DNA of 12,868 bases from Atopostipes sp043425375 (GTDB lineage Bacteria; Bacillota; Bacilli; Lactobacillales; Carnobacteriaceae_A), in NCBI GenBank assembly GCA_043425375.1, contig JBHWQC010000153.1, forward strand, positions 1-12,868, in the 5' to 3' direction. Under the pieces are notes generated by a model, which ran no database searches, was not told the DNA's origin, and saw only the letters and a list, made by a program, of their open reading frames with translations. Made by a program: the position numbers and the translations under genes. This document shows positions 1-6,779 of this stretch, in pieces. Positions within the stretch are counted from its first letter, which is position 1. Each line of letters starts with the position of its first letter.

Positions 1-45
1 TGGCATGCAATTGAGTTACTTGCTGAAGAGCCGTTAACTGAATAA
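1..45 (+). CDS. C-terminal end of an unidentified upstream gene (partial)
   Basis: An open frame enters at base 1 and stops at TAA 43-45, giving the tail WHAIELLAEEPLTE. A terminator follows 33 bases later, which fits a real gene end. Fourteen residues are too few to name a family. The other two plus-strand frames also hold few codons here, so the call rests on the position just before the terminator and on ordinary amino-acid composition. Confidence 0.5.
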   Translation, partial: WHAIELLAEEPLTE

Positions 46-78
46 TCAATTGTTCATGATTTAAAATGAATGCCAATG

Positions 79-110
79 AAAAAGCCTCCAGTATTTTTGG
101 AGGCTTTTTT
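79..110. terminator. Bidirectional intrinsic terminator
   Basis: GCCTCC (84-89) pairs with GGAGGC (99-104) around a short T-rich loop. A run of A precedes the stem and a run of six T follows it, and these extend the pairing. Because both strands have a U-tract after a GC stem, it can end the plus-strand gene finishing at 45 and the minus-strand phosphatase whose stop codon is at 119-121. Confidence 0.9.
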
Positions 111-118
111 GCATGGCT

Positions 119-934
119 TTACAGATCAAAATAACTTGTTAGGTAATCGGCTAATCCATTTTCATGATTGGAATAAGCTGTCACATCATCGGATATCTCT
201 TTTAGAGCATCAATCCCGTTGTGCATGGCAACCCCTAAGCCGGCATATTGAATCATTTCATAATCATTGGCTTCATCCCCAAAGGCCAAAATATCCTCAC
301 GAGGGATATGATACGTTTGGGCGATACGTTCAACACCCATGGCTTTTTGAATCCCAGCCGACACAATTTCTAAAGTAGGAGACGGGCCGCCCCATGTCCG
401 AACTTCTACAGCATCGCCGTACTGTTCCACCACTTTTTCTTGAATATAAGGAATATACTTTTCATCTTCTACAAAAATATTGACGGAAGTCGGATCCTCT
501 GTTAAGTTCTCTTCAAGAAATGGAAGAGCAGCAAAAGAGTCTTTAGTGGCTTCCAGTTGATAAGGGTAAACGGCTTCGCGATCCATATACACTTGATGTT
601 TGGATTCAGCGGAAATCAGATTGACCATCGAGTATTTTTGAAAAGAGGTGAGGGATAAGGCTAAATGACGGTTGAGACTTTTATGATAACCTTCTTCCCA
701 TTTGTTGTTCAAGGGATGATGGCACCAAGCGCCGTTAAAATTTACCATCGGGGTATCTAATGCAAGTTCCTTATAATATTGGGTGCTTGTGCGAAAAGCT
801 CGACCCGTTGCTATGGAGACAATATGTCCTTTTTGGATAACTTGTTCAATGGCTTTTTTCGTTTCGGTTGTGATAGTCGATTGGTTATTTAATGTGGTTC
901 CATCTAAATCAATCGCGATTAATTTTTTATTCAT
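119..934 (-). CDS. yitU: Cof-type HAD-superfamily phosphatase (YitU-like)
   Basis: This 271-residue cytosolic protein is a HAD hydrolase of the Cof type. Motif I is DLDGT at residues 9-13, with nucleophile D9 and acid/base D11. Motif II is ATGR at 42-45, a lysine at 197 (GIQKAMG) fits motif III, and motif IV is GDEAND at 219-224. The long stretch between motifs II and III is the substrate-selecting C2 cap. Full length matches the family. The neighbours are a YitV-like hydrolase and a YitW-like protein, as in the B. subtilis yitUVW group. B. subtilis YitU is assigned as a phosphatase for 5-amino-6-(5-phosphoribitylamino)uracil in riboflavin synthesis. That role is inferred here from context, since Cof enzymes are promiscuous and a sugar-phosphate phosphatase is the alternative. 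The start gives the canonical N-terminus, but I see no good ribosome-binding site before it. Confidence 0.85.
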   Translation of the reverse strand: MNKKLIAIDLDGTTLNNQSTITTETKKAIEQVIQKGHIVSIATGRAFRTSTQYYKELALDTPMVNFNGAWCHHPLNNKWEEGYHKSLNRHLALSLTSFQKYSMVNLISAESKHQVYMDREAVYPYQLEATKDSFAALPFLEENLTEDPTSVNIFVEDEKYIPYIQEKVVEQYGDAVEVRTWGGPSPTLEIVSAGIQKAMGVERIAQTYHIPREDILAFGDEANDYEMIQYAGLGVAMHNGIDALKEISDDVTAYSNHENGLADYLTSYFDL

Positions 935-966
935 TAAGGTGCAGCACTCGCTTTCTTGTAAAGTTA

Positions 967-995
967 ATAATATTTAACCTTTTCTATTGTAACAA
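967..995 (-). promoter_or_regulatory. Promoter for the HAD phosphatase gene
   Basis: On the minus strand TTGTTA (990-995) lies 17 bases from TATTAT (967-972), a good sigma-A spacing. It predicts a leader of about 25 bases before the ATG at 934. It overlaps the divergent plus-strand promoter. Confidence 0.6.
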
Positions 996-1009
996 AATTC
1001 CGATATAAT
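981..1009 (+). promoter_or_regulatory. Promoter for the alpha/beta hydrolase gene
   Basis: A perfect TATAAT is at 1004-1009. The best -35 at 17-base spacing is the poor TTTCTA at 981-986. The ribosome-binding site AGAGGTG (1019-1025) follows closely, so the leader would be short. The -35 region lies inside the oppositely directed promoter. Confidence 0.55.
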
Positions 1010-1032
1010 TAACATCATAGAGGTGATGCAAT

Positions 1033-1815
1033 ATGATCCATGCAAAACATATAATTATTCAAGAAATTCCAGTGATTGAAATTTATGCAAACAATAAAGA
1101 AAATGAAGCCCTCCCTTTAATCGTTTTTTACCATGGGTGGGAAAGCCGTAAAGAACGCGTTTTAGAATATGGTTATACTCTGGCTCTACTTGGTTTCCGA
1201 GTGATTTTACCAGAAGCCTGGAAACATGGCGAGCGTGCACATACAGAGGATAAAGAGCAAGATTCCCTGGACTTTTGGAAAGTCGTTGGACAAAATGTAA
1301 AAGAACTGCCTGTATTGGTTGATTATTATTTAAAAAGTAAGCAAGGGTTAGAGAATAAAATAGCCGTCGGAGGTGTCTCAATGGGCGGCATTTCCGCCAG
1401 CGCCATGCTTGCGCAATATAACTGGATTCATTCGGCAGCCGTCTTAATGGGAAGTCCCGCGCCAATCGATTTTTCAAAATGGCTGCTGGAAAATTACACT
1501 ATTGAAGGGATTGCGCTGTATGATTTACTCGACCAAAAAGAGATAGAGAAAAAGTTAACTAAACTGAGTGGTCTCTCACTCAATTTGCAGCCAGAGAAAA
1601 TAGCGAACCGCCCCGTTTACTTCTGGCATGGGACGGAAGATCCGACGGTTCCCATTCATCTGACCCAACAATTTATCCGGCAGATTGAAGGAAAGCCCTA
1701 TAGCAAACAAGTGGAATTTGAGTGGTCCGAAGGGGTAGAACACGAAGTGCCAAGAGAAATTGTCCTAAAGACGGGAGACTTTTTCGATCGAGTTTTGAAT
1801 GGAAATGAGCGATAA
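1033..1815 (+). CDS. yitV: Alpha/beta-hydrolase fold esterase (YitV-like)
   Basis: This is a 260-residue cytosolic serine hydrolase with no signal peptide. The nucleophile elbow is GVSMGG at 114-119, with S116 as nucleophile. FYHGW at 32-36 supplies the oxyanion-hole HG pair after the first core strand. HGTEDPTVP at 199-207 carries the acid D203, and GVEHEVP at 234-240 carries the catalytic H237. The order Ser-Asp-His is that of a complete prolyl-oligopeptidase or dienelactone-hydrolase type fold. The ribosome-binding site AGAGGTG stands seven bases before the ATG. It diverges from the HAD phosphatase and precedes the DUF59 gene, the same three families found together as yitU, yitV and yitW in B. 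subtilis. The natural substrate is unknown; a small ester or thioester is a reasonable guess. The fold and triad are secure, and the orthology rests on context. Confidence 0.85.
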   Translation: MIHAKHIIIQEIPVIEIYANNKENEALPLIVFYHGWESRKERVLEYGYTLALLGFRVILPEAWKHGERAHTEDKEQDSLDFWKVVGQNVKELPVLVDYYLKSKQGLENKIAVGGVSMGGISASAMLAQYNWIHSAAVLMGSPAPIDFSKWLLENYTIEGIALYDLLDQKEIEKKLTKLSGLSLNLQPEKIANRPVYFWHGTEDPTVPIHLTQQFIRQIEGKPYSKQVEFEWSEGVEHEVPREIVLKTGDFFDRVLNGNER

Positions 1816-1849
1816 TTTAAAAACTATTGGTAATTTTTTCACGAATATA

Positions 1850-1879
1850 TGGTATAGTAAAAAAGAAAGATTGAGGAGG
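1850..1879 (+). promoter_or_regulatory. Extended -10 promoter and ribosome-binding site of the DUF59 gene
   Basis: TGGTATAGT at 1850-1858 is an extended -10 element. A TTGGTA at 1827-1832 lies 20 bases upstream, too far for a normal -35, so the extended element probably carries recognition. A strong GAGGAGG at 1873-1879 stands eight bases before the ATG at 1888. The gene can therefore be expressed independently of the hydrolase. Confidence 0.6.
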
Positions 1880-1887
1880 TTTATTGG

Positions 1888-2226
1888 ATGAGTGAGCAGG
1901 GAGAGTTGCAAGTCATTGAAAATGAATCTTTAAAAGCTGAAATAATCGAACAGTTGGAGACAGTTATTGATCCGGAATTAGGAATCGATATTGTGAATTT
2001 GGGCTTAGTTTATCATATCGAATTGTATGAAAATGGGTCATGCACCGTCCAAGTTACACTGACGACGATGGGTTGTCCTTTTGGCGAGGTAATTGAAGAA
2101 GATATTAAAAAGGCGTTAATGCCAATCGATGAAATAAAAGAGACAGCAGTGAAATTTATTTGGTATCCCGCTTGGGACCCGTCTCGGATGACACGTTACG
2201 CAAAAATAGCATTAGGAATGAGTTAA
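1888..2226 (+). CDS. yitW: DUF59/MIP18-family Fe-S cluster assembly factor (YitW/SufT-like)
   Basis: This 112-residue protein is a stand-alone DUF59 domain. The family signature DPELGIDIVNLGLVY occupies residues 28-42. TMGCP at 60-64 contains the conserved cysteine C63, and WYPAWDPSRMT at 92-102 is the usual C-terminal block. The length equals that of bacterial SufT and YitW proteins. SufT of Staphylococcus aureus is an auxiliary factor for maturing Fe-S proteins, and relatives include PaaD and eukaryotic MIP18. No suf genes lie in the window, so the link to Fe-S maturation is by family only. It has its own promoter and ends at a strong terminator, so it is probably monocistronic or weakly linked to the hydrolase gene 72 bases upstream. 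Confidence 0.9.
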   Translation: MSEQGELQVIENESLKAEIIEQLETVIDPELGIDIVNLGLVYHIELYENGSCTVQVTLTTMGCPFGEVIEEDIKKALMPIDEIKETAVKFIWYPAWDPSRMTRYAKIALGMS

Positions 2227-2234
2227 TCTTTTGT

Positions 2235-2272
2235 AGCTTCTTAGAATGAAAACTTCTAAGAAGTTTCTTTTT
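2235..2272 (+). terminator. Intrinsic terminator after the DUF59 gene
   Basis: CTTCTTAGAA (2237-2246) pairs perfectly with TTCTAAGAAG (2254-2263) around a seven-base loop, and the T-rich tail TTTCTTTTT follows. It isolates the dnaE unit from upstream transcription. Confidence 0.88.
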
Positions 2273-2301
2273 ACTGCAGCGTATTTAATCAGCAGATGAA
2301 T

Positions 2302-2327
2302 TGATATAATAGGTAGAAACGAGGAGG
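2302..2327 (+). promoter_or_regulatory. Extended -10 promoter and start-deciding ribosome-binding site of dnaE
   Basis: TGATATAAT at 2302-2310 is an extended -10 with a perfect hexamer and no convincing -35. GAGGAGG at 2321-2327 is only one base from the in-frame GTG at 2329 but seven bases from ATG 2335. The spacing therefore favours the ATG as the true start. Confidence 0.7.
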
Positions 2328-2334
2328 TGTGGAA

Positions 2335-5300
2335 ATGCCATTCACGCATTTACAAGTAATTACTACCCATTCGATCCAAAAAAGTACATTAATGCTTGAC
2401 GAATTAATGAAAGAGGCTAAAGTACAAGGACATCAAGCGATTGCTTTAACTGATCACAATAATTTGATAGGGGCTATTGAGTTTTATGAAAAAGCGCTTA
2501 GTGTAGGAATAAAGCCGTTATTGGGCATCACGTTGGATGTCCAGAGCTATTTTTCTTCTGATAATCACTTTCCACTACTTTTTTTAGCAAAAAACAAGTT
2601 GGGCTATAAAAGACTGATTGAATTAGCGACTGAAGTTCAACTCAATGAACAGAAGTTTCTCTCTTTGGACGCCATTTGTACAAATAATGAAGAACTTATT
2701 GCAATTTCGCCCGGTATGGACGGGGAAATTTATGCGCTGCTTGAAGTAAATCAAGCCGAACAAGCTGAAACACTGGCAGAGTTTTTACATAAACAGTTCA
2801 AACACTTTTATTTGGGAGTTTCTTTACAACATCAGAATGCTTCCATATTAAACTTTTATAAACAAACATCTTTGCCGGTGGTTGCGCTTGGAAATGTGCA
2901 GTATTTAACGCAAAGTGATGCGTTGCCATCGAAAGTCTTGCAAGTACTTGAAAAGAAATGGCCGCTTGGGGAAGAAGAGCAAGCGAGGATCCATCAGTTT
3001 TTATCTTCGGATAGCGGTCAATTTACCTTAACAGCTCCAAGAGAGGCGTATAAAGCGTTTCAAGAAGCAGGTTTTACAGAAGCAGCAGAAGAAACAAACC
3101 GTATAGCGGAAGCTATCCAAATAGAGTTAGAATTAGACCAACGACTGATGCCGACTTATCCGGTTCCAAAAGGAGAAACAGCCGATAGCTATTTAAAGAA
3201 GCTCTGTGTTACTCAGTTAGAAAAGCGAGTGTCAGATCCAGGGCCTGAGTATACGGAACGATTGGAAAAAGAGCTTTCTGTAATTACGTCAATGAATTTT
3301 TCTGATTATTTTTTAATTGTCTGGGATATTATGGTCTTTGCCCATAGTCAAGACATTTTTACAGGTTCAGGACGTGGGTCAGCAGCCGGTTCTTTAGTGG
3401 CCTATCTGCTTGAAATTACGAATGTGGACCCCATCCAGTATGACTTGCTGTTTGAGCGTTTTTTAAACAAAGAACGCTACACCATGCCGGATATTGATTT
3501 AGATTTTCCAGATAATCGCCGGGAAGAAGTGCTTTATTATATCTATCAAAAATATGGAGCAGAACATGTCGCCCAAATCGGAACACTCGGGACATATGGC
3601 GCTAAATCAGCCGTCCGTGATGTCGGCCGAGTCTTTGGTTTATCTCAAGCCCAGCTAAGCAACTGGTCAAAAGCCATCCCAAGCGGTCCAAATGTGTCGT
3701 TGGATGCTGCCATTAGACAAAAACCTTTAAAAAATTTGGCCAGTGAAACCCAACAAAATCAACAAATATTTCACGTGGCTAAAAAAATTGAAAAACGAAT
3801 TCATCACATTTCAACGCATGCAGCAGCAGTCGTTATAGCAGATGACCCTCTTTGGGAACGTGTTCCGCTGCAAGCAGGCGGCGGAGATATTCCGATTACT
3901 CAATATACAATGGAAAGTGTTGAAAAAGTTGGGCTATTAAAATTGGATATTTTAGGTCTGAGAAATCTGACCACCTTATCCGACAGCTTACGGTATATTC
4001 CCTATGAAAATGAAGGCCGGGGGATTGATATTGATGCCATTTCACCAAATGATGATAAGACTTTAGAAGTGTTTAGGCAAGGCAACACGGAAGGGGTGTT
4101 TCAGTTTGAATCTACGGGGATTCGCCGCGTCCTGCGACAGCTGCAACCTCAGTCATTTGAGGATATTGTGGCCGTTAACGCACTGTATCGGCCAGGTCCT
4201 ATGGAACAAATCGATACCTTTATCCGTCGAAAAAATGGACAAGAAGCAATACGTTATCCCCATGAAGATTTAAAAGAAATTTTAGAAGTAACCTATGGCA
4301 TTATGGTTTATCAAGAACAAGTGATGCAGGTGGCTTCCAAATTAGCGGGTTATACGCTGAATGAAGCGGATATCTTACGCCGGGCCATTTCCAAAAAAGA
4401 CCACCAAGCCATTGAAGAAGGCCGGAGGAAATTTGTAGCAGGTGCAATAGAAAATGGCTATACCCAAGAAACGGCCTTAGAAGTGTATGGCTACATTGAA
4501 CAGTTTGCCGATTATGGTTTTAACCGATCACATGCAGTTGCGTATTCAAAAGTCGCTTATCAGCTGGCTTATGTAAAAGCCAATTATCCTGCCAGTTTTT
4601 ACGCTGCGGTGATGAATGCCTCAGGAAAAGAGAAAATGAAACAATACGTGGCGGAAGCGAAACGAGCAGGGGTTCAATTCCTCAGACCAGATATCAATAA
4701 AAGTTACCGAAGCATTGTGATTGATAATCAGCAGCTCCGATTTGGCTTCAATATTATCAAAGGCATTCCTCGCGATTTTATTCAAATGATTATAGAAGAA
4801 CGCCAAAGAAATGGAGAATATACTTCCTTTTTGGAATTTTTAAATCGCATGGACAGCCGCTGGTTAAAAAAAGAAGTCATCCAACCTTTAATCTACAGTG
4901 GAGTTTTTGATGCTTTCGATGAATCAAGAGCTGCCTTACTCGACTCGCTTACTAGTGTGCTTGAAAGTATTGCCATGAGTAGTGGGAACACCGAATTGTT
5001 TCAACTATTTGCGCCCACGATTTCAAAGCGGCCCGAATTATCAGACGAAGAAAAAATGAAGCAGGAAGTAGAAACGACAGGTTATTACTTTACTGCAGAA
5101 CCTGGCGAACAGTATAAAGCTCTGCGAGAAGATGCATCAATCGTCTATTTGTCGGATGCGAGACAAATGAAAAGAGCAAAGATTTTAGTTTCTGTCGAGA
5201 AGATTACCCGTATTCAAACAAAAAACGGACATCCCATGTCTTTTGTAGATGCCGTTGATTCATCGGGAAAAGTCTCTTTAACCCTTTTTCCTCAAGTGCA

Positions 5301-5679
5301 TCGTCAAGCGATTCAGTTGTTTGACGAAGGAGATACGATCCTGGTGGAAGGGGAAGTTGAAAAGCAGCATAGCCCTTTGAAAATAATTGCGAATAAAATT
5401 AGGAACGCAAAAGACATCAATCAAAAAGAGAAGCCAAAAGAAAGCAGCCAAGTACTTTATATCCGCTTTGAGTCGTTAAAAAACCAAAAAAGAAAGTTAG
5501 ATGCTTTACAAAAGCTCTTAAAACAGTATCATGGAAGTATACCCGTTGTGATTTACGATGAAGAAACTAAAGAACAAAAAGCCTTTAAAAAGGAGTATCA
5601 TGTATCAAACCATCCGAAACTTTTTGAATTGCTGAAGCAGATGTTTGGACAAGAGAATTATTTATTAAAAAAAGGTTAA
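2335..5679 (+). CDS. dnaE: DNA polymerase III alpha subunit, DnaE type
   Basis: This 1114-residue protein is a C-family DNA polymerase of the short Gram-positive DnaE type, without the exonuclease insert of PolC. Numbered from ATG 2335, an N-terminal PHP domain spans roughly 1-270. The nucleotide-binding motif GSGRGSAAGS is at 344-353. The catalytic acidic cluster PDIDLDF is at 385-391, and a third aspartate is D538 in KLDILGL. The tandem HhH region and an OB-fold (about residues 955-1035, with an ILVEGEVEKQ strand) follow, then a short C-terminal domain. In B. subtilis, DnaE extends RNA primers before handing over to PolC at the replication fork. The start was moved six bases in from GTG 2329 because of ribosome-binding-site spacing. 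Several PHP metal ligands are replaced, so that domain is probably structural. It precedes pfkA and pyk. Confidence 0.96.
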   Translation: MPFTHLQVITTHSIQKSTLMLDELMKEAKVQGHQAIALTDHNNLIGAIEFYEKALSVGIKPLLGITLDVQSYFSSDNHFPLLFLAKNKLGYKRLIELATEVQLNEQKFLSLDAICTNNEELIAISPGMDGEIYALLEVNQAEQAETLAEFLHKQFKHFYLGVSLQHQNASILNFYKQTSLPVVALGNVQYLTQSDALPSKVLQVLEKKWPLGEEEQARIHQFLSSDSGQFTLTAPREAYKAFQEAGFTEAAEETNRIAEAIQIELELDQRLMPTYPVPKGETADSYLKKLCVTQLEKRVSDPGPEYTERLEKELSVITSMNFSDYFLIVWDIMVFAHSQDIFTGSGRGSAAGSLVAYLLEITNVDPIQYDLLFERFLNKERYTMPDIDLDFPDNRREEVLYYIYQKYGAEHVAQIGTLGTYGAKSAVRDVGRVFGLSQAQLSNWSKAIPSGPNVSLDAAIRQKPLKNLASETQQNQQIFHVAKKIEKRIHHISTHAAAVVIADDPLWERVPLQAGGGDIPITQYTMESVEKVGLLKLDILGLRNLTTLSDSLRYIPYENEGRGIDIDAISPNDDKTLEVFRQGNTEGVFQFESTGIRRVLRQLQPQSFEDIVAVNALYRPGPMEQIDTFIRRKNGQEAIRYPHEDLKEILEVTYGIMVYQEQVMQVASKLAGYTLNEADILRRAISKKDHQAIEEGRRKFVAGAIENGYTQETALEVYGYIEQFADYGFNRSHAVAYSKVAYQLAYVKANYPASFYAAVMNASGKEKMKQYVAEAKRAGVQFLRPDINKSYRSIVIDNQQLRFGFNIIKGIPRDFIQMIIEERQRNGEYTSFLEFLNRMDSRWLKKEVIQPLIYSGVFDAFDESRAALLDSLTSVLESIAMSSGNTELFQLFAPTISKRPELSDEEKMKQEVETTGYYFTAEPGEQYKALREDASIVYLSDARQMKRAKILVSVEKITRIQTKNGHPMSFVDAVDSSGKVSLTLFPQVHRQAIQLFDEGDTILVEGEVEKQHSPLKIIANKIRNAKDINQKEKPKESSQVLYIRFESLKNQKRKLDALQKLLKQYHGSIPVVIYDEETKEQKAFKKEYHVSNHPKLFELLKQMFGQENYLLKKG

Positions 5680-5713
5680 AATAGTAAAGATATAAGACTT
5701 TATGGTTAAAAAG

Positions 5714-5765
5714 TGGTATGATAGCAAATGGAAGAATGGACTTATGGAATATATTTTTAAGGTGG
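5714..5765 (+). promoter_or_regulatory. Extended -10 promoter and ribosome-binding site of pfkA
   Basis: TGGTATGAT at 5714-5722 is an extended -10 element. No good -35 is seen at 16-18 bases upstream. AAGGTGG at 5759-5765 is the ribosome-binding site, six bases before ATG 5772. No terminator separates dnaE from this promoter, so some read-through from dnaE is likely. I found no clear CcpA-type operator near it. Confidence 0.55.
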
Positions 5766-5771
5766 TAGAAT

Positions 5772-6734
5772 ATGAAAAGAATTGGTGTTATGACCAGTGG
5801 TGGAGACGCTCCCGGTATGAACGCTGCCGTTCGTGCAGTTGTTCGTAGAGGAGAAACGCTGGGATTAGAAGTGTATGGCATCTACAACGGATTCAAAGGG
5901 ATGGTTGAAGGCGATATAAGACCACTAGCCTCTAACGATGTAGGGGGAATACTCAATCGCGGGGGAACGCTTTTATTCTCCGCACGCTACCCGGAATTTA
6001 AAACAGAAGAAGGACAACTCGAAGCTATCCGTCAATTAGAAAAACATGGAATTGAAGGATTGGTAGTCATTGGTGGCGACGGGTCATTTCGCGGGGCTCA
6101 AGCCTTATCGAATCATGGCTTCCCAACGATAGGCGTTCCAGGAACGATTGATAATGATATTCCTGGTACGGACTACACTTTAGGTTTTGATACGACAGTA
6201 AACACAGTAGTTGAAGCTCTCGACCGCGTACGGGATACAGCTGGTTCACATGGGCGGGTTCTCGTCGTTGAAGTTATGGGACGAGCCGCTGGGGACATTG
6301 CTATCTGGAGTGGTTTGAGCGCCGGAGCAGAAGCAATCGTTGTACCAGAAATTGAATTCAGTGTCCAAGAAATCGTGGACACCATTAATAGCGGCTATTC
6401 ACATGGGAAAAACCAAGGCTTAATCGTATTAGCCGAAGGAGCTATGCCAGCTCATGAACTGATAGACCAGATTCAGGCCATCGATAATTCCTTTAATATC
6501 CGAGAAGTGGTATTAGGACATATTCAGCGTGGCGGTGTACCAACTGCTCGTGATCGTGTGATTGGCAGCCGTTTTGGGGCTAAAGCAGCAGAGCTATTAA
6601 GCGAAGGTGCGACAGGTCTTTGTGTTTCTCTTATCAATGAAGATATCGGTACGAATACATTTGATGATATTTTCCATAATTTAAATCATCAGCCGAAGCT
6701 GCATTTACATGAATTAAATAAATATTTGATTTAA
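5772..6734 (+). CDS. pfkA: ATP-dependent 6-phosphofructokinase
   Basis: This 320-residue enzyme phosphorylates fructose 6-phosphate to fructose 1,6-bisphosphate, the committed step of glycolysis, as a cytosolic homotetramer. The ATP site shows TSGGDAPGMN at 8-17 and GGDGS at 101-105. The sugar-phosphate site shows TIDNDIPGT at 125-133 with catalytic base D127, MGR at 169-171, R162, R244 and HIQRGG at 250-255. The length matches bacterial PFK (about 319). Compared from memory with the Geobacillus enzyme, the alignment is gap-free to about residue 220. On that alignment effector-site R21, R25, R154, E187 and K213 are kept, but D59 is G and R211 is H. Allosteric response to ADP and PEP may therefore differ. 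The pyruvate kinase gene follows after 42 bases without a terminator, so the two probably form a glycolytic operon. Confidence 0.97.
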   Translation: MKRIGVMTSGGDAPGMNAAVRAVVRRGETLGLEVYGIYNGFKGMVEGDIRPLASNDVGGILNRGGTLLFSARYPEFKTEEGQLEAIRQLEKHGIEGLVVIGGDGSFRGAQALSNHGFPTIGVPGTIDNDIPGTDYTLGFDTTVNTVVEALDRVRDTAGSHGRVLVVEVMGRAAGDIAIWSGLSAGAEAIVVPEIEFSVQEIVDTINSGYSHGKNQGLIVLAEGAMPAHELIDQIQAIDNSFNIREVVLGHIQRGGVPTARDRVIGSRFGAKAAELLSEGATGLCVSLINEDIGTNTFDDIFHNLNHQPKLHLHELNKYLI

Positions 6735-6757
6735 ATAAAGGTTTAAAATTTCTCTTT

Positions 6758-6779
6758 AAGGAAGGACTATGTAAATATG
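6758..6779 (+). promoter_or_regulatory. pyk translation start region with an ATG-TAA start-stop
   Basis: The overlapping Shine-Dalgarno-like copies AAGGAAGGA (6758-6766) precede an immediate start-stop, ATGTAA at 6769-6774. The true pyk ATG is at 6777. The first AAGGA is six bases from the start-stop ATG, and the second is ten bases from the pyk ATG. This could set up competition between starts or simply be chance in an AT-rich leader. Confidence 0.4.

Noticed and set aside
70..378. A 102-codon plus-strand frame opposite the end of the HAD gene
   Set aside because: It begins inside the terminator region, and its His/Trp-rich product is the antisense of conserved HAD motif IV.
1055..1477. A 140-codon open frame on the minus strand inside the esterase gene
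   Set aside because: It lies wholly opposite a gene with a complete catalytic triad, lacks a ribosome-binding site and has no recognisable motifs.
2329..2334. GTG 2329 as the dnaE start
   Set aside because: The ribosome-binding site ends one base before it; ATG 2335 has proper spacing and gives the family N-terminus.
6735..6765. TAAAG/CTTTA inverted repeat between pfkA and pyk as an attenuator
   Set aside because: The stem is too short and AT-rich, with no T-tract; pfkA and pyk most likely share a transcript.
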